From Verrucomicrobiota bacterium (GTDB lineage: Bacteria > Verrucomicrobiota > Verrucomicrobiia > Chthoniobacterales > JAFAMB01): a DNA stretch of 33,131 nucleotides. The stretch covers positions 1 to 33,131 of the forward strand of contig JAFAHI010000744.1 of NCBI GenBank assembly GCA_019237325.1, written 5' to 3'. Of this stretch, positions 7,843 to 15,730 are shown one piece after another. Made by a program: the position numbers and the translations under genes. How positions within the stretch are numbered: the stretch's first letter is position 1; the number at the start of each line of letters is the position of its first letter. The notes below the pieces were generated by a model. The model ran no database searches. It saw only the letters and a program-made list of their open reading frames with translations, and was not told the DNA's origin.

Positions 7843-9827
7843 ACTGATCCATTTCGTTTCCCATTGAACTGGCTGGTCTTGCCGGACGCCTGGTGTTCAA
7901 CTGATTTTAGGTCGTTTGCTATTGATTGGTCCTTAGTTTCTCGATGCAGGGCTACTCCGTTCGGAGCGTGAAAATTTGGATTTGGTGGCCCGATGTCGAA
8001 TTTATCCGAATCCACCATATCCTTGAACAGCCCTGGCGTTAGACTCAGTTCCTGAAACGTACCGTCCTGAACGATCTCGCCATCGGCAATCACGAGGATG
8101 CGATCACAATGTTTTATCGTCGAGAGCCGATGGGCGATTAAGATTGCCGTTCTACCCACTAAAATGCGACTTAACGCCTGCTTCACCAAACGTTCACTGA
8201 CTGTATCCAGAGCACTCGTGGCTTCATCGAATAAAAGGTAGTCAGGATTATGTAGGAGCGCCCGGGCGATAGCTAGACGTTGACGTTGTCCTCCGGAAAG
8301 CCGCACGCCGCCTTCGCCAACGAGTGTATTTAGACCATGAGGAAGGGCTCTAATGAATTCCCAGGCATTGGCCGATTCACAGACTTCCAACAGCCGTTCG
8401 TTGGAGCAATGACGGTCGATCAGTGTGAGGTTATCGCGAATGGTTGTAGCGAAGAAATAGGGATCCTGCGGCACAACACCGAAATGGCGGCACACGTCTC
8501 GCGGCGAGCAATTCCGAAGATCGACATCCCCAAAGGAGATACTCCCCGACTCGGGGTCATAGAGTCGCAGGAGCAGCTTCGCCAACGTGCTTTTTCCAGA
8601 TCCACTCGGTCCCACAAAAGCGACGCGTTGTCCGAATGGAATCGATAACGTGATGTCGCGAAGAACAGTTGTTCCGGGATTGTAAGCGAAGCTAACTTCT
8701 CGAAGAACAATATCCGCTTTGGTAGGCGGATTTAGCCGGAGAGCAGGAACCGGTTCAGGGGTGCTACTCTGCGCGCGAAGGACCTTTTGCAGTCTGGTGA
8801 AACTGGCCTCGGCCTGACCATGCATAGTGCCCACCGTAAAAAGGACGGTTAGTGGCTGGTAAAGCGACAGGTACGCGGCGAGAAATCCCATCAATTGCCC
8901 GGAGGTAATGTGGCCGGTGAAATATCGCCAAGCGCCCAAGCCGCAAAGCAATGCGAAACAGATATAGCCGAGTCCTTCTGCTCGCATATTCACGCGGTGC
9001 GTACCGACATCGCGTTCATATGCTTTCTCTCGCAAACAATCTACGTTCTCTTTGAAGGCAGAGTTAATTTGCGGTTCGATTCCGTGCATCTTGATATCTC
9101 GATTGCCTCGGAAGATGTCGACAACCCGTCCGATGATCCGGCTTTCCGCCGCTTGATATCCTTGGAACAAGCTACGGAGTTGGAGGCTGCTATACCGGGC
9201 GGTCAGCGCTGTCGCGATCACCAGAGTGACCAACACCGCGGTTAAGCTCCAATCCCAAAAGAAGATCCAGGCACAGGCCACTACCACCATGGTGGCCGCG
9301 TTGGGCACGTTGATCACTGCGCTGTGAAAAAACTTAGCAATTTCCTGTAAGGGCGACCCCATAACATTAGTAAACAATTCTCCGCTCGAGTGCCGGTTAT
9401 GGAACCTGAGGCAGAGCCCATTAATGTGTTCGAAGAAACGCGCTCGCAGGTCGAGAACCACGTGTTCCCGGATACGAGTAAAGATCCGGTAACTGGCGTA
9501 CCAAGCAGCCATGCGCAGCACAAAGGCCGCGACCAGATAAAGGCTTAGTAAAATCGTAAGCCGGACAATTCGTTCGTTTGCAGGGAGCCCCTTCGGTGTC
9601 AACACATCATCTATCAGATACTTCGGCGCCAAGGTCTGAAAAGCGATGGCAACCCCAGGCAAACAATTCAAAGCGAACGCGAACAACAATAGCCGTCGGT
9701 GCCGGGCTGCATATGGCCAGACAAAACCTAGTAAGTTTTTCGGAATCTTTGCGTCATGACCGTTCCCTTTCGGTTGCTGATTCGCAGCGAACGAAGGACT
9801 CCTCAATGTTTCTGAATGCGCCCACAT
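7839..9827 (-). CDS. MsbA-like ABC exporter (fused permease and ATPase)
   Basis: This is a 662-aa half-transporter. Residues about 35-335 form the six-helix exporter membrane domain, and about 372-610 the ATPase. Walker A is GPSGSGKST (406-414), the signature is LSGGQ (510-514), Walker B is LLFDE (531-535) and the switch histidine is in IAHRLST (H566). All catalytic residues are intact, so a homodimer should be active. The tail of about 45 residues is polar. It is the first gene of the exporter / glycosyltransferase / mutase operon, so the likely cargo is a lipid-linked sugar or glycolipid. The start at 9827 leaves an N-terminal extension of about 30 residues; a later start is possible. Confidence 0.92.
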   Translation of the reverse strand: MWAHSETLRSPSFAANQQPKGNGHDAKIPKNLLGFVWPYAARHRRLLLFAFALNCLPGVAIAFQTLAPKYLIDDVLTPKGLPANERIVRLTILLSLYLVAAFVLRMAAWYASYRIFTRIREHVVLDLRARFFEHINGLCLRFHNRHSSGELFTNVMGSPLQEIAKFFHSAVINVPNAATMVVVACAWIFFWDWSLTAVLVTLVIATALTARYSSLQLRSLFQGYQAAESRIIGRVVDIFRGNRDIKMHGIEPQINSAFKENVDCLREKAYERDVGTHRVNMRAEGLGYICFALLCGLGAWRYFTGHITSGQLMGFLAAYLSLYQPLTVLFTVGTMHGQAEASFTRLQKVLRAQSSTPEPVPALRLNPPTKADIVLREVSFAYNPGTTVLRDITLSIPFGQRVAFVGPSGSGKSTLAKLLLRLYDPESGSISFGDVDLRNCSPRDVCRHFGVVPQDPYFFATTIRDNLTLIDRHCSNERLLEVCESANAWEFIRALPHGLNTLVGEGGVRLSGGQRQRLAIARALLHNPDYLLFDEATSALDTVSERLVKQALSRILVGRTAILIAHRLSTIKHCDRILVIADGEIVQDGTFQELSLTPGLFKDMVDSDKFDIGPPNPNFHAPNGVALHRETKDQSIANDLKSVEHQASGKTSQFNGKRNGSV

Positions 9828-9912
9828 CCGTAGTGAGGATCGAAATTAGGACGTGATGTGGACGTGGCAGTACCACCCTGATTGGCAAACTTTTCAGAAA
9901 TAAGGGCGAAAC
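9828..9912. promoter_or_regulatory. Divergent promoter region of the glycan cluster
   Basis: These 85 nt separate the exporter operon (minus strand) from the hydrolase-glycosyltransferase fusion (plus strand), so promoters for both must lie here or in the gene ends. GGACGTG occurs twice within 20 nt (9852-9871). I cannot assign -35 and -10 boxes with confidence. Confidence 0.35.
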
Positions 9913-12309
9913 ATGGACAGTCTCCAGGGTTATCAATTTCGTTGGGCTAGCGGTATAGAAGGGTCGGTCATACCTCACCTCGGTATCGATCAGTTTGCTT
10001 GGACTCAGCACGATCGTTTCTGGCGACAGGATCTCGCATTAGCTGCGCAAGACCTGGGTTGTGTGTGGATCCGCTATCCCCTGGTCTGGACTCGGCTGGA
10101 ACCTGAACCTGGACAATTTAACTGGGATTGGGCAGACGAACGACTTGAGGCGGCGGCGAAAGCGGGTCTCAATCTGATCCTGGATCTGGTGCATTTCGGT
10201 GTTCCTGAATGGCTCCCGGAGGCAGTTGGCGATATCGATTTCCCGCGTGCGTTGGAACGCTTCACCGAAGCGTTCGCCGATCGTTATTCAGGCCATCCTG
10301 CGATTGCGAGTATCTGTCCAGTCAATGAACCTTTGACCACGGCTTTCTTCTGCGGTGATGCGGGTCTCTGGCCGCCTTTCGGTCGCGGCCTACAGGATTA
10401 CATGACCGTTCTTCGTCAAATTGCGGAGGCGCTCGTACGCTCGATTCGAGTGCTTCGAGCAAAAATGCCGGGCACTGAAATCCTGATGTGCGATTCGCTG
10501 GAGGTTGCCACAACGGAGGAGCCGAGCTCCAGCGAGAGAACAAGCCCTTTTTTGCTGGAGTCCCTTGGCGCAGATGTTGCCCGGCGGATGGAACGCCGGC
10601 ATTTGGCGGTCGATCTGGTCACCGGCCGAGTTGGGCCGCGCCACTTTCTTTGGGATTGGCTTCGTCAAAACGGATTCTCCCGAATCGATCTCCTTTGGTT
10701 CCGCCAAAACGCTCAGGAGGTCGATGTAATCGGACTAGATTACTATAACCATACCGAGGTCGAAATCCTTACCTCTCCTGAAGGTCATTACTTACAACGG
10801 ATCGCGCGCAATCCTCTCGGGCTGTACCGAGCCGCTCAGGATTATTGGCATCGATATCACCGCCCGCTAATGATTACGGAAACCAGCGCCACCGGATCGA
10901 ATCAGATGAAGCTAGATTGGCTAGAACGGTGTGTTTCCGATATTCGAAGACTGCGCGCGGACGGTTTTCCGGTTATCGGGTATACGTGGTGGCCGCTTAT
11001 CGACCATTTGGACTGGGACGGCGCCATGCGCCATCAAACAGGGCATATTCATCCCGTAGGCATCTATGCTTTGAGACGAGAAGCTGACGGGACGTTGCGA
11101 AGAGAAGCGACTGAGCTAACGAAAGCCTACCGCCAGCTCGTCGCTGGTGCCGATGAGAGCTCCGGTCCGCTTCGGCTTAATAAAATCGATAAGAGACAAT
11201 CGATCCTCACAAAGACTAACCGCCGAGGGGACAATAACGGTGAGCCAGTGGGGCGCCCGATCCTGGCGTTTGGCAGTGAACGTTGGAGCGAGGTGTGGCG
11301 AAGAACTAACTATTTGCTGGCGGCGTTAAGCCGGCGTCATCTGATTGTTTATCTGTCGATCCGCCGTGGGTTTACCGGAACAGAACCTTCGGTTAACCTG
11401 GTTCATCCAAGACAAAACCTTATTGCAGCGACTCTCACTGTCGCGGCAACAGGCGATCCGGACGGTCTGAAGAATCAAGCGCTCTTGCAGCAGTTAATCA
11501 CTTACCTATTGCGGAGCCCGAGCCAAGAGCCAGCTGTCTGGTATGCAGATCTTCCGGCCTATAAAGACTTTGGTTCTTTATTCCCGAGTGGACGTAAGAT
11601 CCTCGATCTCGACTCGACCGACCCCACTAGCGAGGATTCGGTCGCTGCCATCCGGCGCATCGATGCCGTTCTTCTTCGTTGCCCGACCCAGATCCACTCC
11701 ATCCCAGAGGAGTTTGGCAGCAAGGTCTTGTTGGTCGAGGATGGCGTCGATCTTAGGTTTATTAAGGCTAGGCGACCGAGAACGGTGTTGCCTACGGACA
11801 GCCGTTTCATCCGCCGACCAGCTCTGGGTTTCATTGGTAGTATTGATTCGAGGATTGATCTCGAACTGATTGACCGGCTAGCCGAGACGACATCACTGTG
11901 GACCATCGTCATGATCGGGCCAGTTCGGGATATTGCGCCAGAAATTCTTCCTCGAAGGGAAAATATCTATTGGATTGGAGCTCGGGACCATTCTCTTTTG
12001 GGTAATTACTGCCGTGGGATGGATGTGGCGATCCTGCCATTCAAGACCAATCAACCACGGCAAACGCTGCCAACGCAGCTTCGGCAGTCTCTGTTGGCGG
12101 ACCTGCCGGTTGTGGCATTAGGGCTCGCCTCTTTGGAACGTGATTACTCGGGCTGGTTTGATTCTGCCAACTCGCATGATGAATTCGTCGATCTCTGTCG
12201 CCAGCGTTTAGAGCAAAAGGAACCAGAAAGACGAGCGAAACTACGGAAACTCGTGGCGAGCCGCAGCTGGAACCAGGTGGCCCGAGAGGTGGAAGCGGTT
12301 GTCGGTTAG
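9913..12309 (+). CDS. Glycoside hydrolase (GH1-like, clan A) fused to a degenerate glycosyltransferase
   Basis: This is a 798-aa two-part protein. Residues 1 to about 410 form a retaining TIM-barrel hydrolase: the acid/base is E139 in CPVNEPLTTAFF, the candidate nucleophile is E323 in RPLMITETSATG, and the WIRYPLVWTRLEPEPGQFNW segment is typical of beta-glucosidase-like families. After a linker, residues 447-798 align by eye with the neighbouring glycosyltransferase (6643-7842): ERWSEVWRRTNYLLAALSRRH against the WQRPQQ region, GVDLRF, LGFIGSIDSRID, IVMIGPVRDIAP and the C-terminal SRSWNQV. The donor-binding helix, NPTKVLEYLATGRPV in the neighbour, reads LPTQLRQSLLADLPVV here, so the conserved glutamate is lost. 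There is no signal peptide, which is unusual for a hydrolase and suggests action on a cytoplasmic glycan intermediate. It is divergent from the exporter operon. The second half may be a binding or regulatory domain rather than an active transferase. Confidence 0.85.
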   Translation: MDSLQGYQFRWASGIEGSVIPHLGIDQFAWTQHDRFWRQDLALAAQDLGCVWIRYPLVWTRLEPEPGQFNWDWADERLEAAAKAGLNLILDLVHFGVPEWLPEAVGDIDFPRALERFTEAFADRYSGHPAIASICPVNEPLTTAFFCGDAGLWPPFGRGLQDYMTVLRQIAEALVRSIRVLRAKMPGTEILMCDSLEVATTEEPSSSERTSPFLLESLGADVARRMERRHLAVDLVTGRVGPRHFLWDWLRQNGFSRIDLLWFRQNAQEVDVIGLDYYNHTEVEILTSPEGHYLQRIARNPLGLYRAAQDYWHRYHRPLMITETSATGSNQMKLDWLERCVSDIRRLRADGFPVIGYTWWPLIDHLDWDGAMRHQTGHIHPVGIYALRREADGTLRREATELTKAYRQLVAGADESSGPLRLNKIDKRQSILTKTNRRGDNNGEPVGRPILAFGSERWSEVWRRTNYLLAALSRRHLIVYLSIRRGFTGTEPSVNLVHPRQNLIAATLTVAATGDPDGLKNQALLQQLITYLLRSPSQEPAVWYADLPAYKDFGSLFPSGRKILDLDSTDPTSEDSVAAIRRIDAVLLRCPTQIHSIPEEFGSKVLLVEDGVDLRFIKARRPRTVLPTDSRFIRRPALGFIGSIDSRIDLELIDRLAETTSLWTIVMIGPVRDIAPEILPRRENIYWIGARDHSLLGNYCRGMDVAILPFKTNQPRQTLPTQLRQSLLADLPVVALGLASLERDYSGWFDSANSHDEFVDLCRQRLEQKEPERRAKLRKLVASRSWNQVAREVEAVVG

Positions 12310-12334
12310 CGGTGGGCGGTGACCGCGTGCAACC

Positions 12335-12537
12335 GGTAGCGGCGACTGTCTATGAGGCTATATCGTATGCCTCGGTCCTATCATCTTAACGGAGAGACGG
12401 GCGTGCCTAAGCTCAACGCGCAGTCGCCATTCGAGCGTTAATGGCGACTGTGTTCTCAGGTTATTCACACCTGCAGCTTCGATATAATCTTGGCTTTAAT
12501 GCACACCATTTCGGCCTCACGGACAGTCGCCGCTACC
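12335..12537. mobile_element. 203-bp terminal-inverted-repeat element, copy 1
   Basis: The ends are 24-nt inverted repeats beginning GGTAGCGGCGACTGTC (12335) and ending GACAGTCGCCGCTACC (12537), with one non-complementary position. Inside, GCAGTCGCCAT and ATGGCGACTG flank a loop that contains CGAGCGTTA, so the core GCGACTG occurs four times in alternating orientation. A second copy at 19537-19737 is about 80% identical by eye, with the termini and internal stem best conserved. It codes for no protein; an ATG at 12441 inside it is in frame with the HlyD gene but is not that gene's start. A MITE-like non-autonomous element is the simplest reading. No obvious target duplication is seen. Confidence 0.7.
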
Positions 12538-12540
12538 GAA

Positions 12541-12603
12541 CTGCCAACCGCCAACGGCAAACCGCCAGCCGCCAACCGCCAACGGCAAACGGCAAACTCT
12601 CAA
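12541..12603 (+). repeat. Heptanucleotide tandem repeat (CCGCCAA / CGGCAAA)
   Basis: Nine consecutive 7-nt units run from 12541: CTGCCAA, CCGCCAA, CGGCAAA, CCGCCAG, CCGCCAA, CCGCCAA, CGGCAAA, CGGCAAA, and a degenerate CTCTCAA. The array starts 3 nt after the terminal-inverted-repeat element and ends 44 nt before the HlyD start. Such arrays can change length by replication slippage and would alter the leader or promoter spacing of the efflux operon, but no promoter elements are recognised here. Confidence 0.75.
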
Positions 12604-12647
12604 CCGGTTGCGACCCGAAAGCCGCTGATTTGCGATCTAGAGCAGTC

Positions 12648-14015
12648 ATGAGCAACGGCGGTGTTTCGGATTCCAGGGATAGTCAAGACGGTCCATCCGA
12701 TAATTTCGGGGACCGACTTGATCGGATTGCGGCGGCGCTCGAGAGACAGAATGAGATTTCTCAGAAGCATGCTGGAGATGGCAACCAAGAGAAAGACAAA
12801 GGCGATCGGAAAGGCGGTGAAGGCGAGAAGAAGCAAGGGGAAGGGAAAAAAAAGAAAGGACTTATCCAGAAAATTGGGGGCAAGCGCACCCTCATCATTG
12901 TGGGGGCGATTATCCTGCTCATCGTTATCTTTTTCGGAGTTCGATACTGGATGTATGCATCGAGCCACGAGACCACGGATGATGCTTATACGGCGGGCCA
13001 CACTCATCAAATTAGCCCCCGCGTAACCGGCACCGTTGAGGAGGTGCTGGTGGATGACAATTGGTATGTGAAGGCAGGTCAACCCCTGGTCCGGCTGGAT
13101 CCTAGCGACTATCAGGTCGCATTGCAGCGAGCGCAGGCGCAGCTAGAACAATCGCAAGGCCAAGCATTGCAAGCACGAGCAACTGTTGCTCAAGCCGCAG
13201 CAGACTTGAAGCAGAGACAGGCTCAGGTGACGCAGAGCAACGCGCAAGTGGGTCAGGCTAGCGCCCAGCTGGAAATCGCGCAGATCAATTTCGATCGGAA
13301 CAGTCAACTCTTCCAGCGAGACATGAAAGCGGTGGCGAAGGCGGATGTCGATTCTACCAAAGCAACGCTTGATTCGGCTAGGGCGAATCTGGAGGCAGCC
13401 AAAGCAACGGTTGATTCCAATGCAGCGGCCGTAGAGACCTCAAAAGCGGATCTGCAGAGCGCGCAGGCGCAGTTACAAAGCGCTGATGCTGCGGTGGCCG
13501 CAGCCAAGGCTGCCGTGGCCAATGCTGAGCTTCAGCTTGCCTATTGTACAATTCCTTCCCCGGTCAACGGACGGATAGCTCAGAAAAGCGCCGAGCCAGG
13601 AAACCAGGTCCAACCTGGAGGGGCCCTGATGGCTGTCGTCGAGGATAATGTGTGGGTACTTGCCAACCTTAAAGAAACGCAGCTCAAGAGGGTTCAGATA
13701 GGCCAGTCCGTCGAGGTTAACATCGATGCGATTCCCAGCCATACCTTCACCGGTAGAGTAGACAGCCTGCAGCCGGGAAGTGGCTCAAATTTTGCCCTGT
13801 TACCACCCGATAATGCGACGGGAAACTTTATTAAAATCGTGCAGCGAATACCGGTCAAAATCGTATTCGATCCGGAGAGTATACGCGACTTTAAATCGAA
13901 AATAGTTCCTGGTCTGTCGGCTGAGCCAAGCATCGACGTCAGCAATTATGATGAGAAACACCCGCGATCCACGCAGGTACCTGGGACGGAAAGACAATCG
14001 GAGCATGCCCAATGA
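12648..14015 (+). CDS. HlyD/EmrA-family membrane fusion protein
   Basis: This periplasmic adaptor (455 aa from ATG 12648) links the inner-membrane pump to the outer-membrane channel. It has a short cytoplasmic tail with a Lys/Glu-rich stretch (about 48-70), one membrane helix (about 81-99), then the family entry motif ETTDDAYTAGHTHQISPRVTG. A biotinyl-lipoyl-like half follows (VDDNWYVKAGQPLVRLD), then a long Ala/Gln-rich coiled-coil hairpin of about 180 residues, and the returning lipoyl half with IPSPVNGRIAQKSAEPGNQV. An in-frame ATG at 12441 lies in the repeat element and reads through the heptanucleotide array, so I chose 12648. The stop overlaps the next start by 4 nt (ATGA), pointing to translational coupling with the outer-membrane gene. 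Confidence 0.92.
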   Translation: MSNGGVSDSRDSQDGPSDNFGDRLDRIAAALERQNEISQKHAGDGNQEKDKGDRKGGEGEKKQGEGKKKKGLIQKIGGKRTLIIVGAIILLIVIFFGVRYWMYASSHETTDDAYTAGHTHQISPRVTGTVEEVLVDDNWYVKAGQPLVRLDPSDYQVALQRAQAQLEQSQGQALQARATVAQAAADLKQRQAQVTQSNAQVGQASAQLEIAQINFDRNSQLFQRDMKAVAKADVDSTKATLDSARANLEAAKATVDSNAAAVETSKADLQSAQAQLQSADAAVAAAKAAVANAELQLAYCTIPSPVNGRIAQKSAEPGNQVQPGGALMAVVEDNVWVLANLKETQLKRVQIGQSVEVNIDAIPSHTFTGRVDSLQPGSGSNFALLPPDNATGNFIKIVQRIPVKIVFDPESIRDFKSKIVPGLSAEPSIDVSNYDEKHPRSTQVPGTERQSEHAQ

Positions 14016-15730
14016 CTAGGTGGCTCTACGCTTTCCGTTATGAGTGCGCAGCGGCTCGCCGGACACGGTCACTAAAGCCGCGTCCGGAGACGAATCGGCC
14101 TGAAATTAAGTTCCTCAAGTTGGACAAGGCTGTCTCGTCGACAGCATCAACATTGTCGGCGTTCTCCGCTCTGTTTATTTCCGGATGCATGGTCGGCCCG
14201 AAATACCATGGACCACCGGCGGAAACGACCGCGGATTTGCCAGGAAAATATAAGAACGGAACAACTCAGAATGGACATTGGAAGACGCCGGAGCCGCGAG
14301 ACACCGAAGGGGCTGGAGATTGGTGGCGGATTTTTTCGGATCCAACGCTTGCCCGTCTTGAGAGTCAGGCGGTGGCAGGCAATCAGAATATAAGGCTTTC
14401 TATTGACCGAATCGATGATGCCCAAGCCCAGATGCGGATTGCGGCTGCTGATCTTTATCCCAATCTTGCACTATCGTGGAGCGGAACGAAAGCTCGGACT
14501 ACATCCACCGGGCCGGTGGAATCCGCTCGAATTGTCGGTAGCGCATCTTCCCTGAGCGGGGGTGGTAGTAGCGGCGGCAGTAGCAGTGCACCGATGCCGG
14601 TTTATTCAGGCTCGAGCGGCCCCGTTTTTTCTAGCCAACCCATCTCGATGACTGCTTGGGATTTTCGTCTGCCGGCGGAACTCCGTTGGGAATTGGATCT
14701 GTTTGGGCGGGTGCGGCGCAATGTCGAGGCAGCTCGGGCTCAGACAGAGCAGGCCAGGGCGGATTTCGAGGCGGCTTTGCTAAGTATAACGGCGAATGTG
14801 GCGGCCCAGTACTTCACCCTTCACGCGCTAGATGCCCAAATCGCAATTTTGGAACGCACAATCTCGACTAGGGAAAGCTACCTCCGCATTGCGGAGGAAC
14901 GTCTGGCCGCCGGACTCGTGAATGAGCTGGATGTTGCTCGAGCCCGATCTGAATTAGCAACAAACCAAGCCGATCTGTATGCTCTTCGTCGCTCTCGAGG
15001 CGAAATCGAAAACGCAATCGGCACTCTACTTGGCGAGCCGGCTAGTAATCTGCGTCTTCCCGCTGAGGGGATCGCGTCTGCTCCGCCGGCGATTCCAGCA
15101 GGGCTTCCCAGCAGACTATTGGAGCGCCGGCCAGACGTGGCCTCAGCGGAACGGAGTGTCGCCGCGGCCAATGCACGGATCGGCGCCGCGATAGCCGCTT
15201 TCTTTCCTGATGTGACGATCAACGGTGCGAGCGGATTTGAGACAGCAAATATCGGCGACATGTTTGCAGGGCAAAGTTTGATATGGTCGGTCGGCCCAAG
15301 TGTCAGCGTACCAATCTTTGAAGGGTTCCGTTTACGAGCGGGAGTAGAGAGCGCCAAAGCGCAGTATCGGGAGACCGTCGAAAACTACCGCGGCCAGGTC
15401 TTAAACGCGTTTCAAGACGTGGAAAATGCGCTGATCGACCTCAGAACTTTAGCAGGTCAATGGGAGGCGCAACAAAGCGCAGTGGACTCAGCTCAGCGGA
15501 CCTTAGACCTCAGCCGTGCGCAATATGAGAAAGGAGCCGTGACGTATCTAGACGTCTTGGACGCAGAAAGAACGTTATTGGCCGATCAAGAAGTGTCTGC
15601 TCAGCTTTCCGGCGCGAGGCTGCAAGCCTCGGTACAACTAATTAAAGCGCTGGGTGGGCGGTGGGGTCGTGAATACAACCGGCCGAAAGCTCCGGTGATC
15701 GCGTTGCCAGGGAGATCAAAGAATGGCTGA
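14012..15730 (+). CDS. NodT-family efflux outer-membrane lipoprotein
   Basis: This 572-aa TolC-like channel subunit belongs to the NodT / OprM group. The lipobox LFISGC places the acylated cysteine at about residue 59, followed by MVGPKYHGP, a classic start of mature family members. Two outer-membrane efflux repeats follow, with WRIFSDPTLARLESQAVAGNQ in the first and DVASAERSVAAANARIG opening the second half. A Gly/Ser/Pro-rich insertion lies near residues 175-210. The roughly 40 residues before the signal peptide are long for a lipoprotein; a TTG at 14120 would give a conventional signal, but the ATGA overlap with the HlyD stop favours 14012. It overlaps the following MFS gene by 8 nt, so the three genes form one operon encoding a complete tripartite pump. 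Confidence 0.92.
   Translation: MTRWLYAFRYECAAARRTRSLKPRPETNRPEIKFLKLDKAVSSTASTLSAFSALFISGCMVGPKYHGPPAETTADLPGKYKNGTTQNGHWKTPEPRDTEGAGDWWRIFSDPTLARLESQAVAGNQNIRLSIDRIDDAQAQMRIAAADLYPNLALSWSGTKARTTSTGPVESARIVGSASSLSGGGSSGGSSSAPMPVYSGSSGPVFSSQPISMTAWDFRLPAELRWELDLFGRVRRNVEAARAQTEQARADFEAALLSITANVAAQYFTLHALDAQIAILERTISTRESYLRIAEERLAAGLVNELDVARARSELATNQADLYALRRSRGEIENAIGTLLGEPASNLRLPAEGIASAPPAIPAGLPSRLLERRPDVASAERSVAAANARIGAAIAAFFPDVTINGASGFETANIGDMFAGQSLIWSVGPSVSVPIFEGFRLRAGVESAKAQYRETVENYRGQVLNAFQDVENALIDLRTLAGQWEAQQSAVDSAQRTLDLSRAQYEKGAVTYLDVLDAERTLLADQEVSAQLSGARLQASVQLIKALGGRWGREYNRPKAPVIALPGRSKNG

Noticed and set aside
12441-12647. Longer start for the HlyD protein
   Set aside because: The in-frame extension reads through the terminal-inverted-repeat element and the heptanucleotide array; ATG 12648 gives a family-like N-terminus.
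14878-15357. Minus-strand open frame of 159 codons inside the NodT gene
   Set aside because: It is an antisense shadow of a well-supported gene, with low-complexity Ser/Arg/Ala composition.
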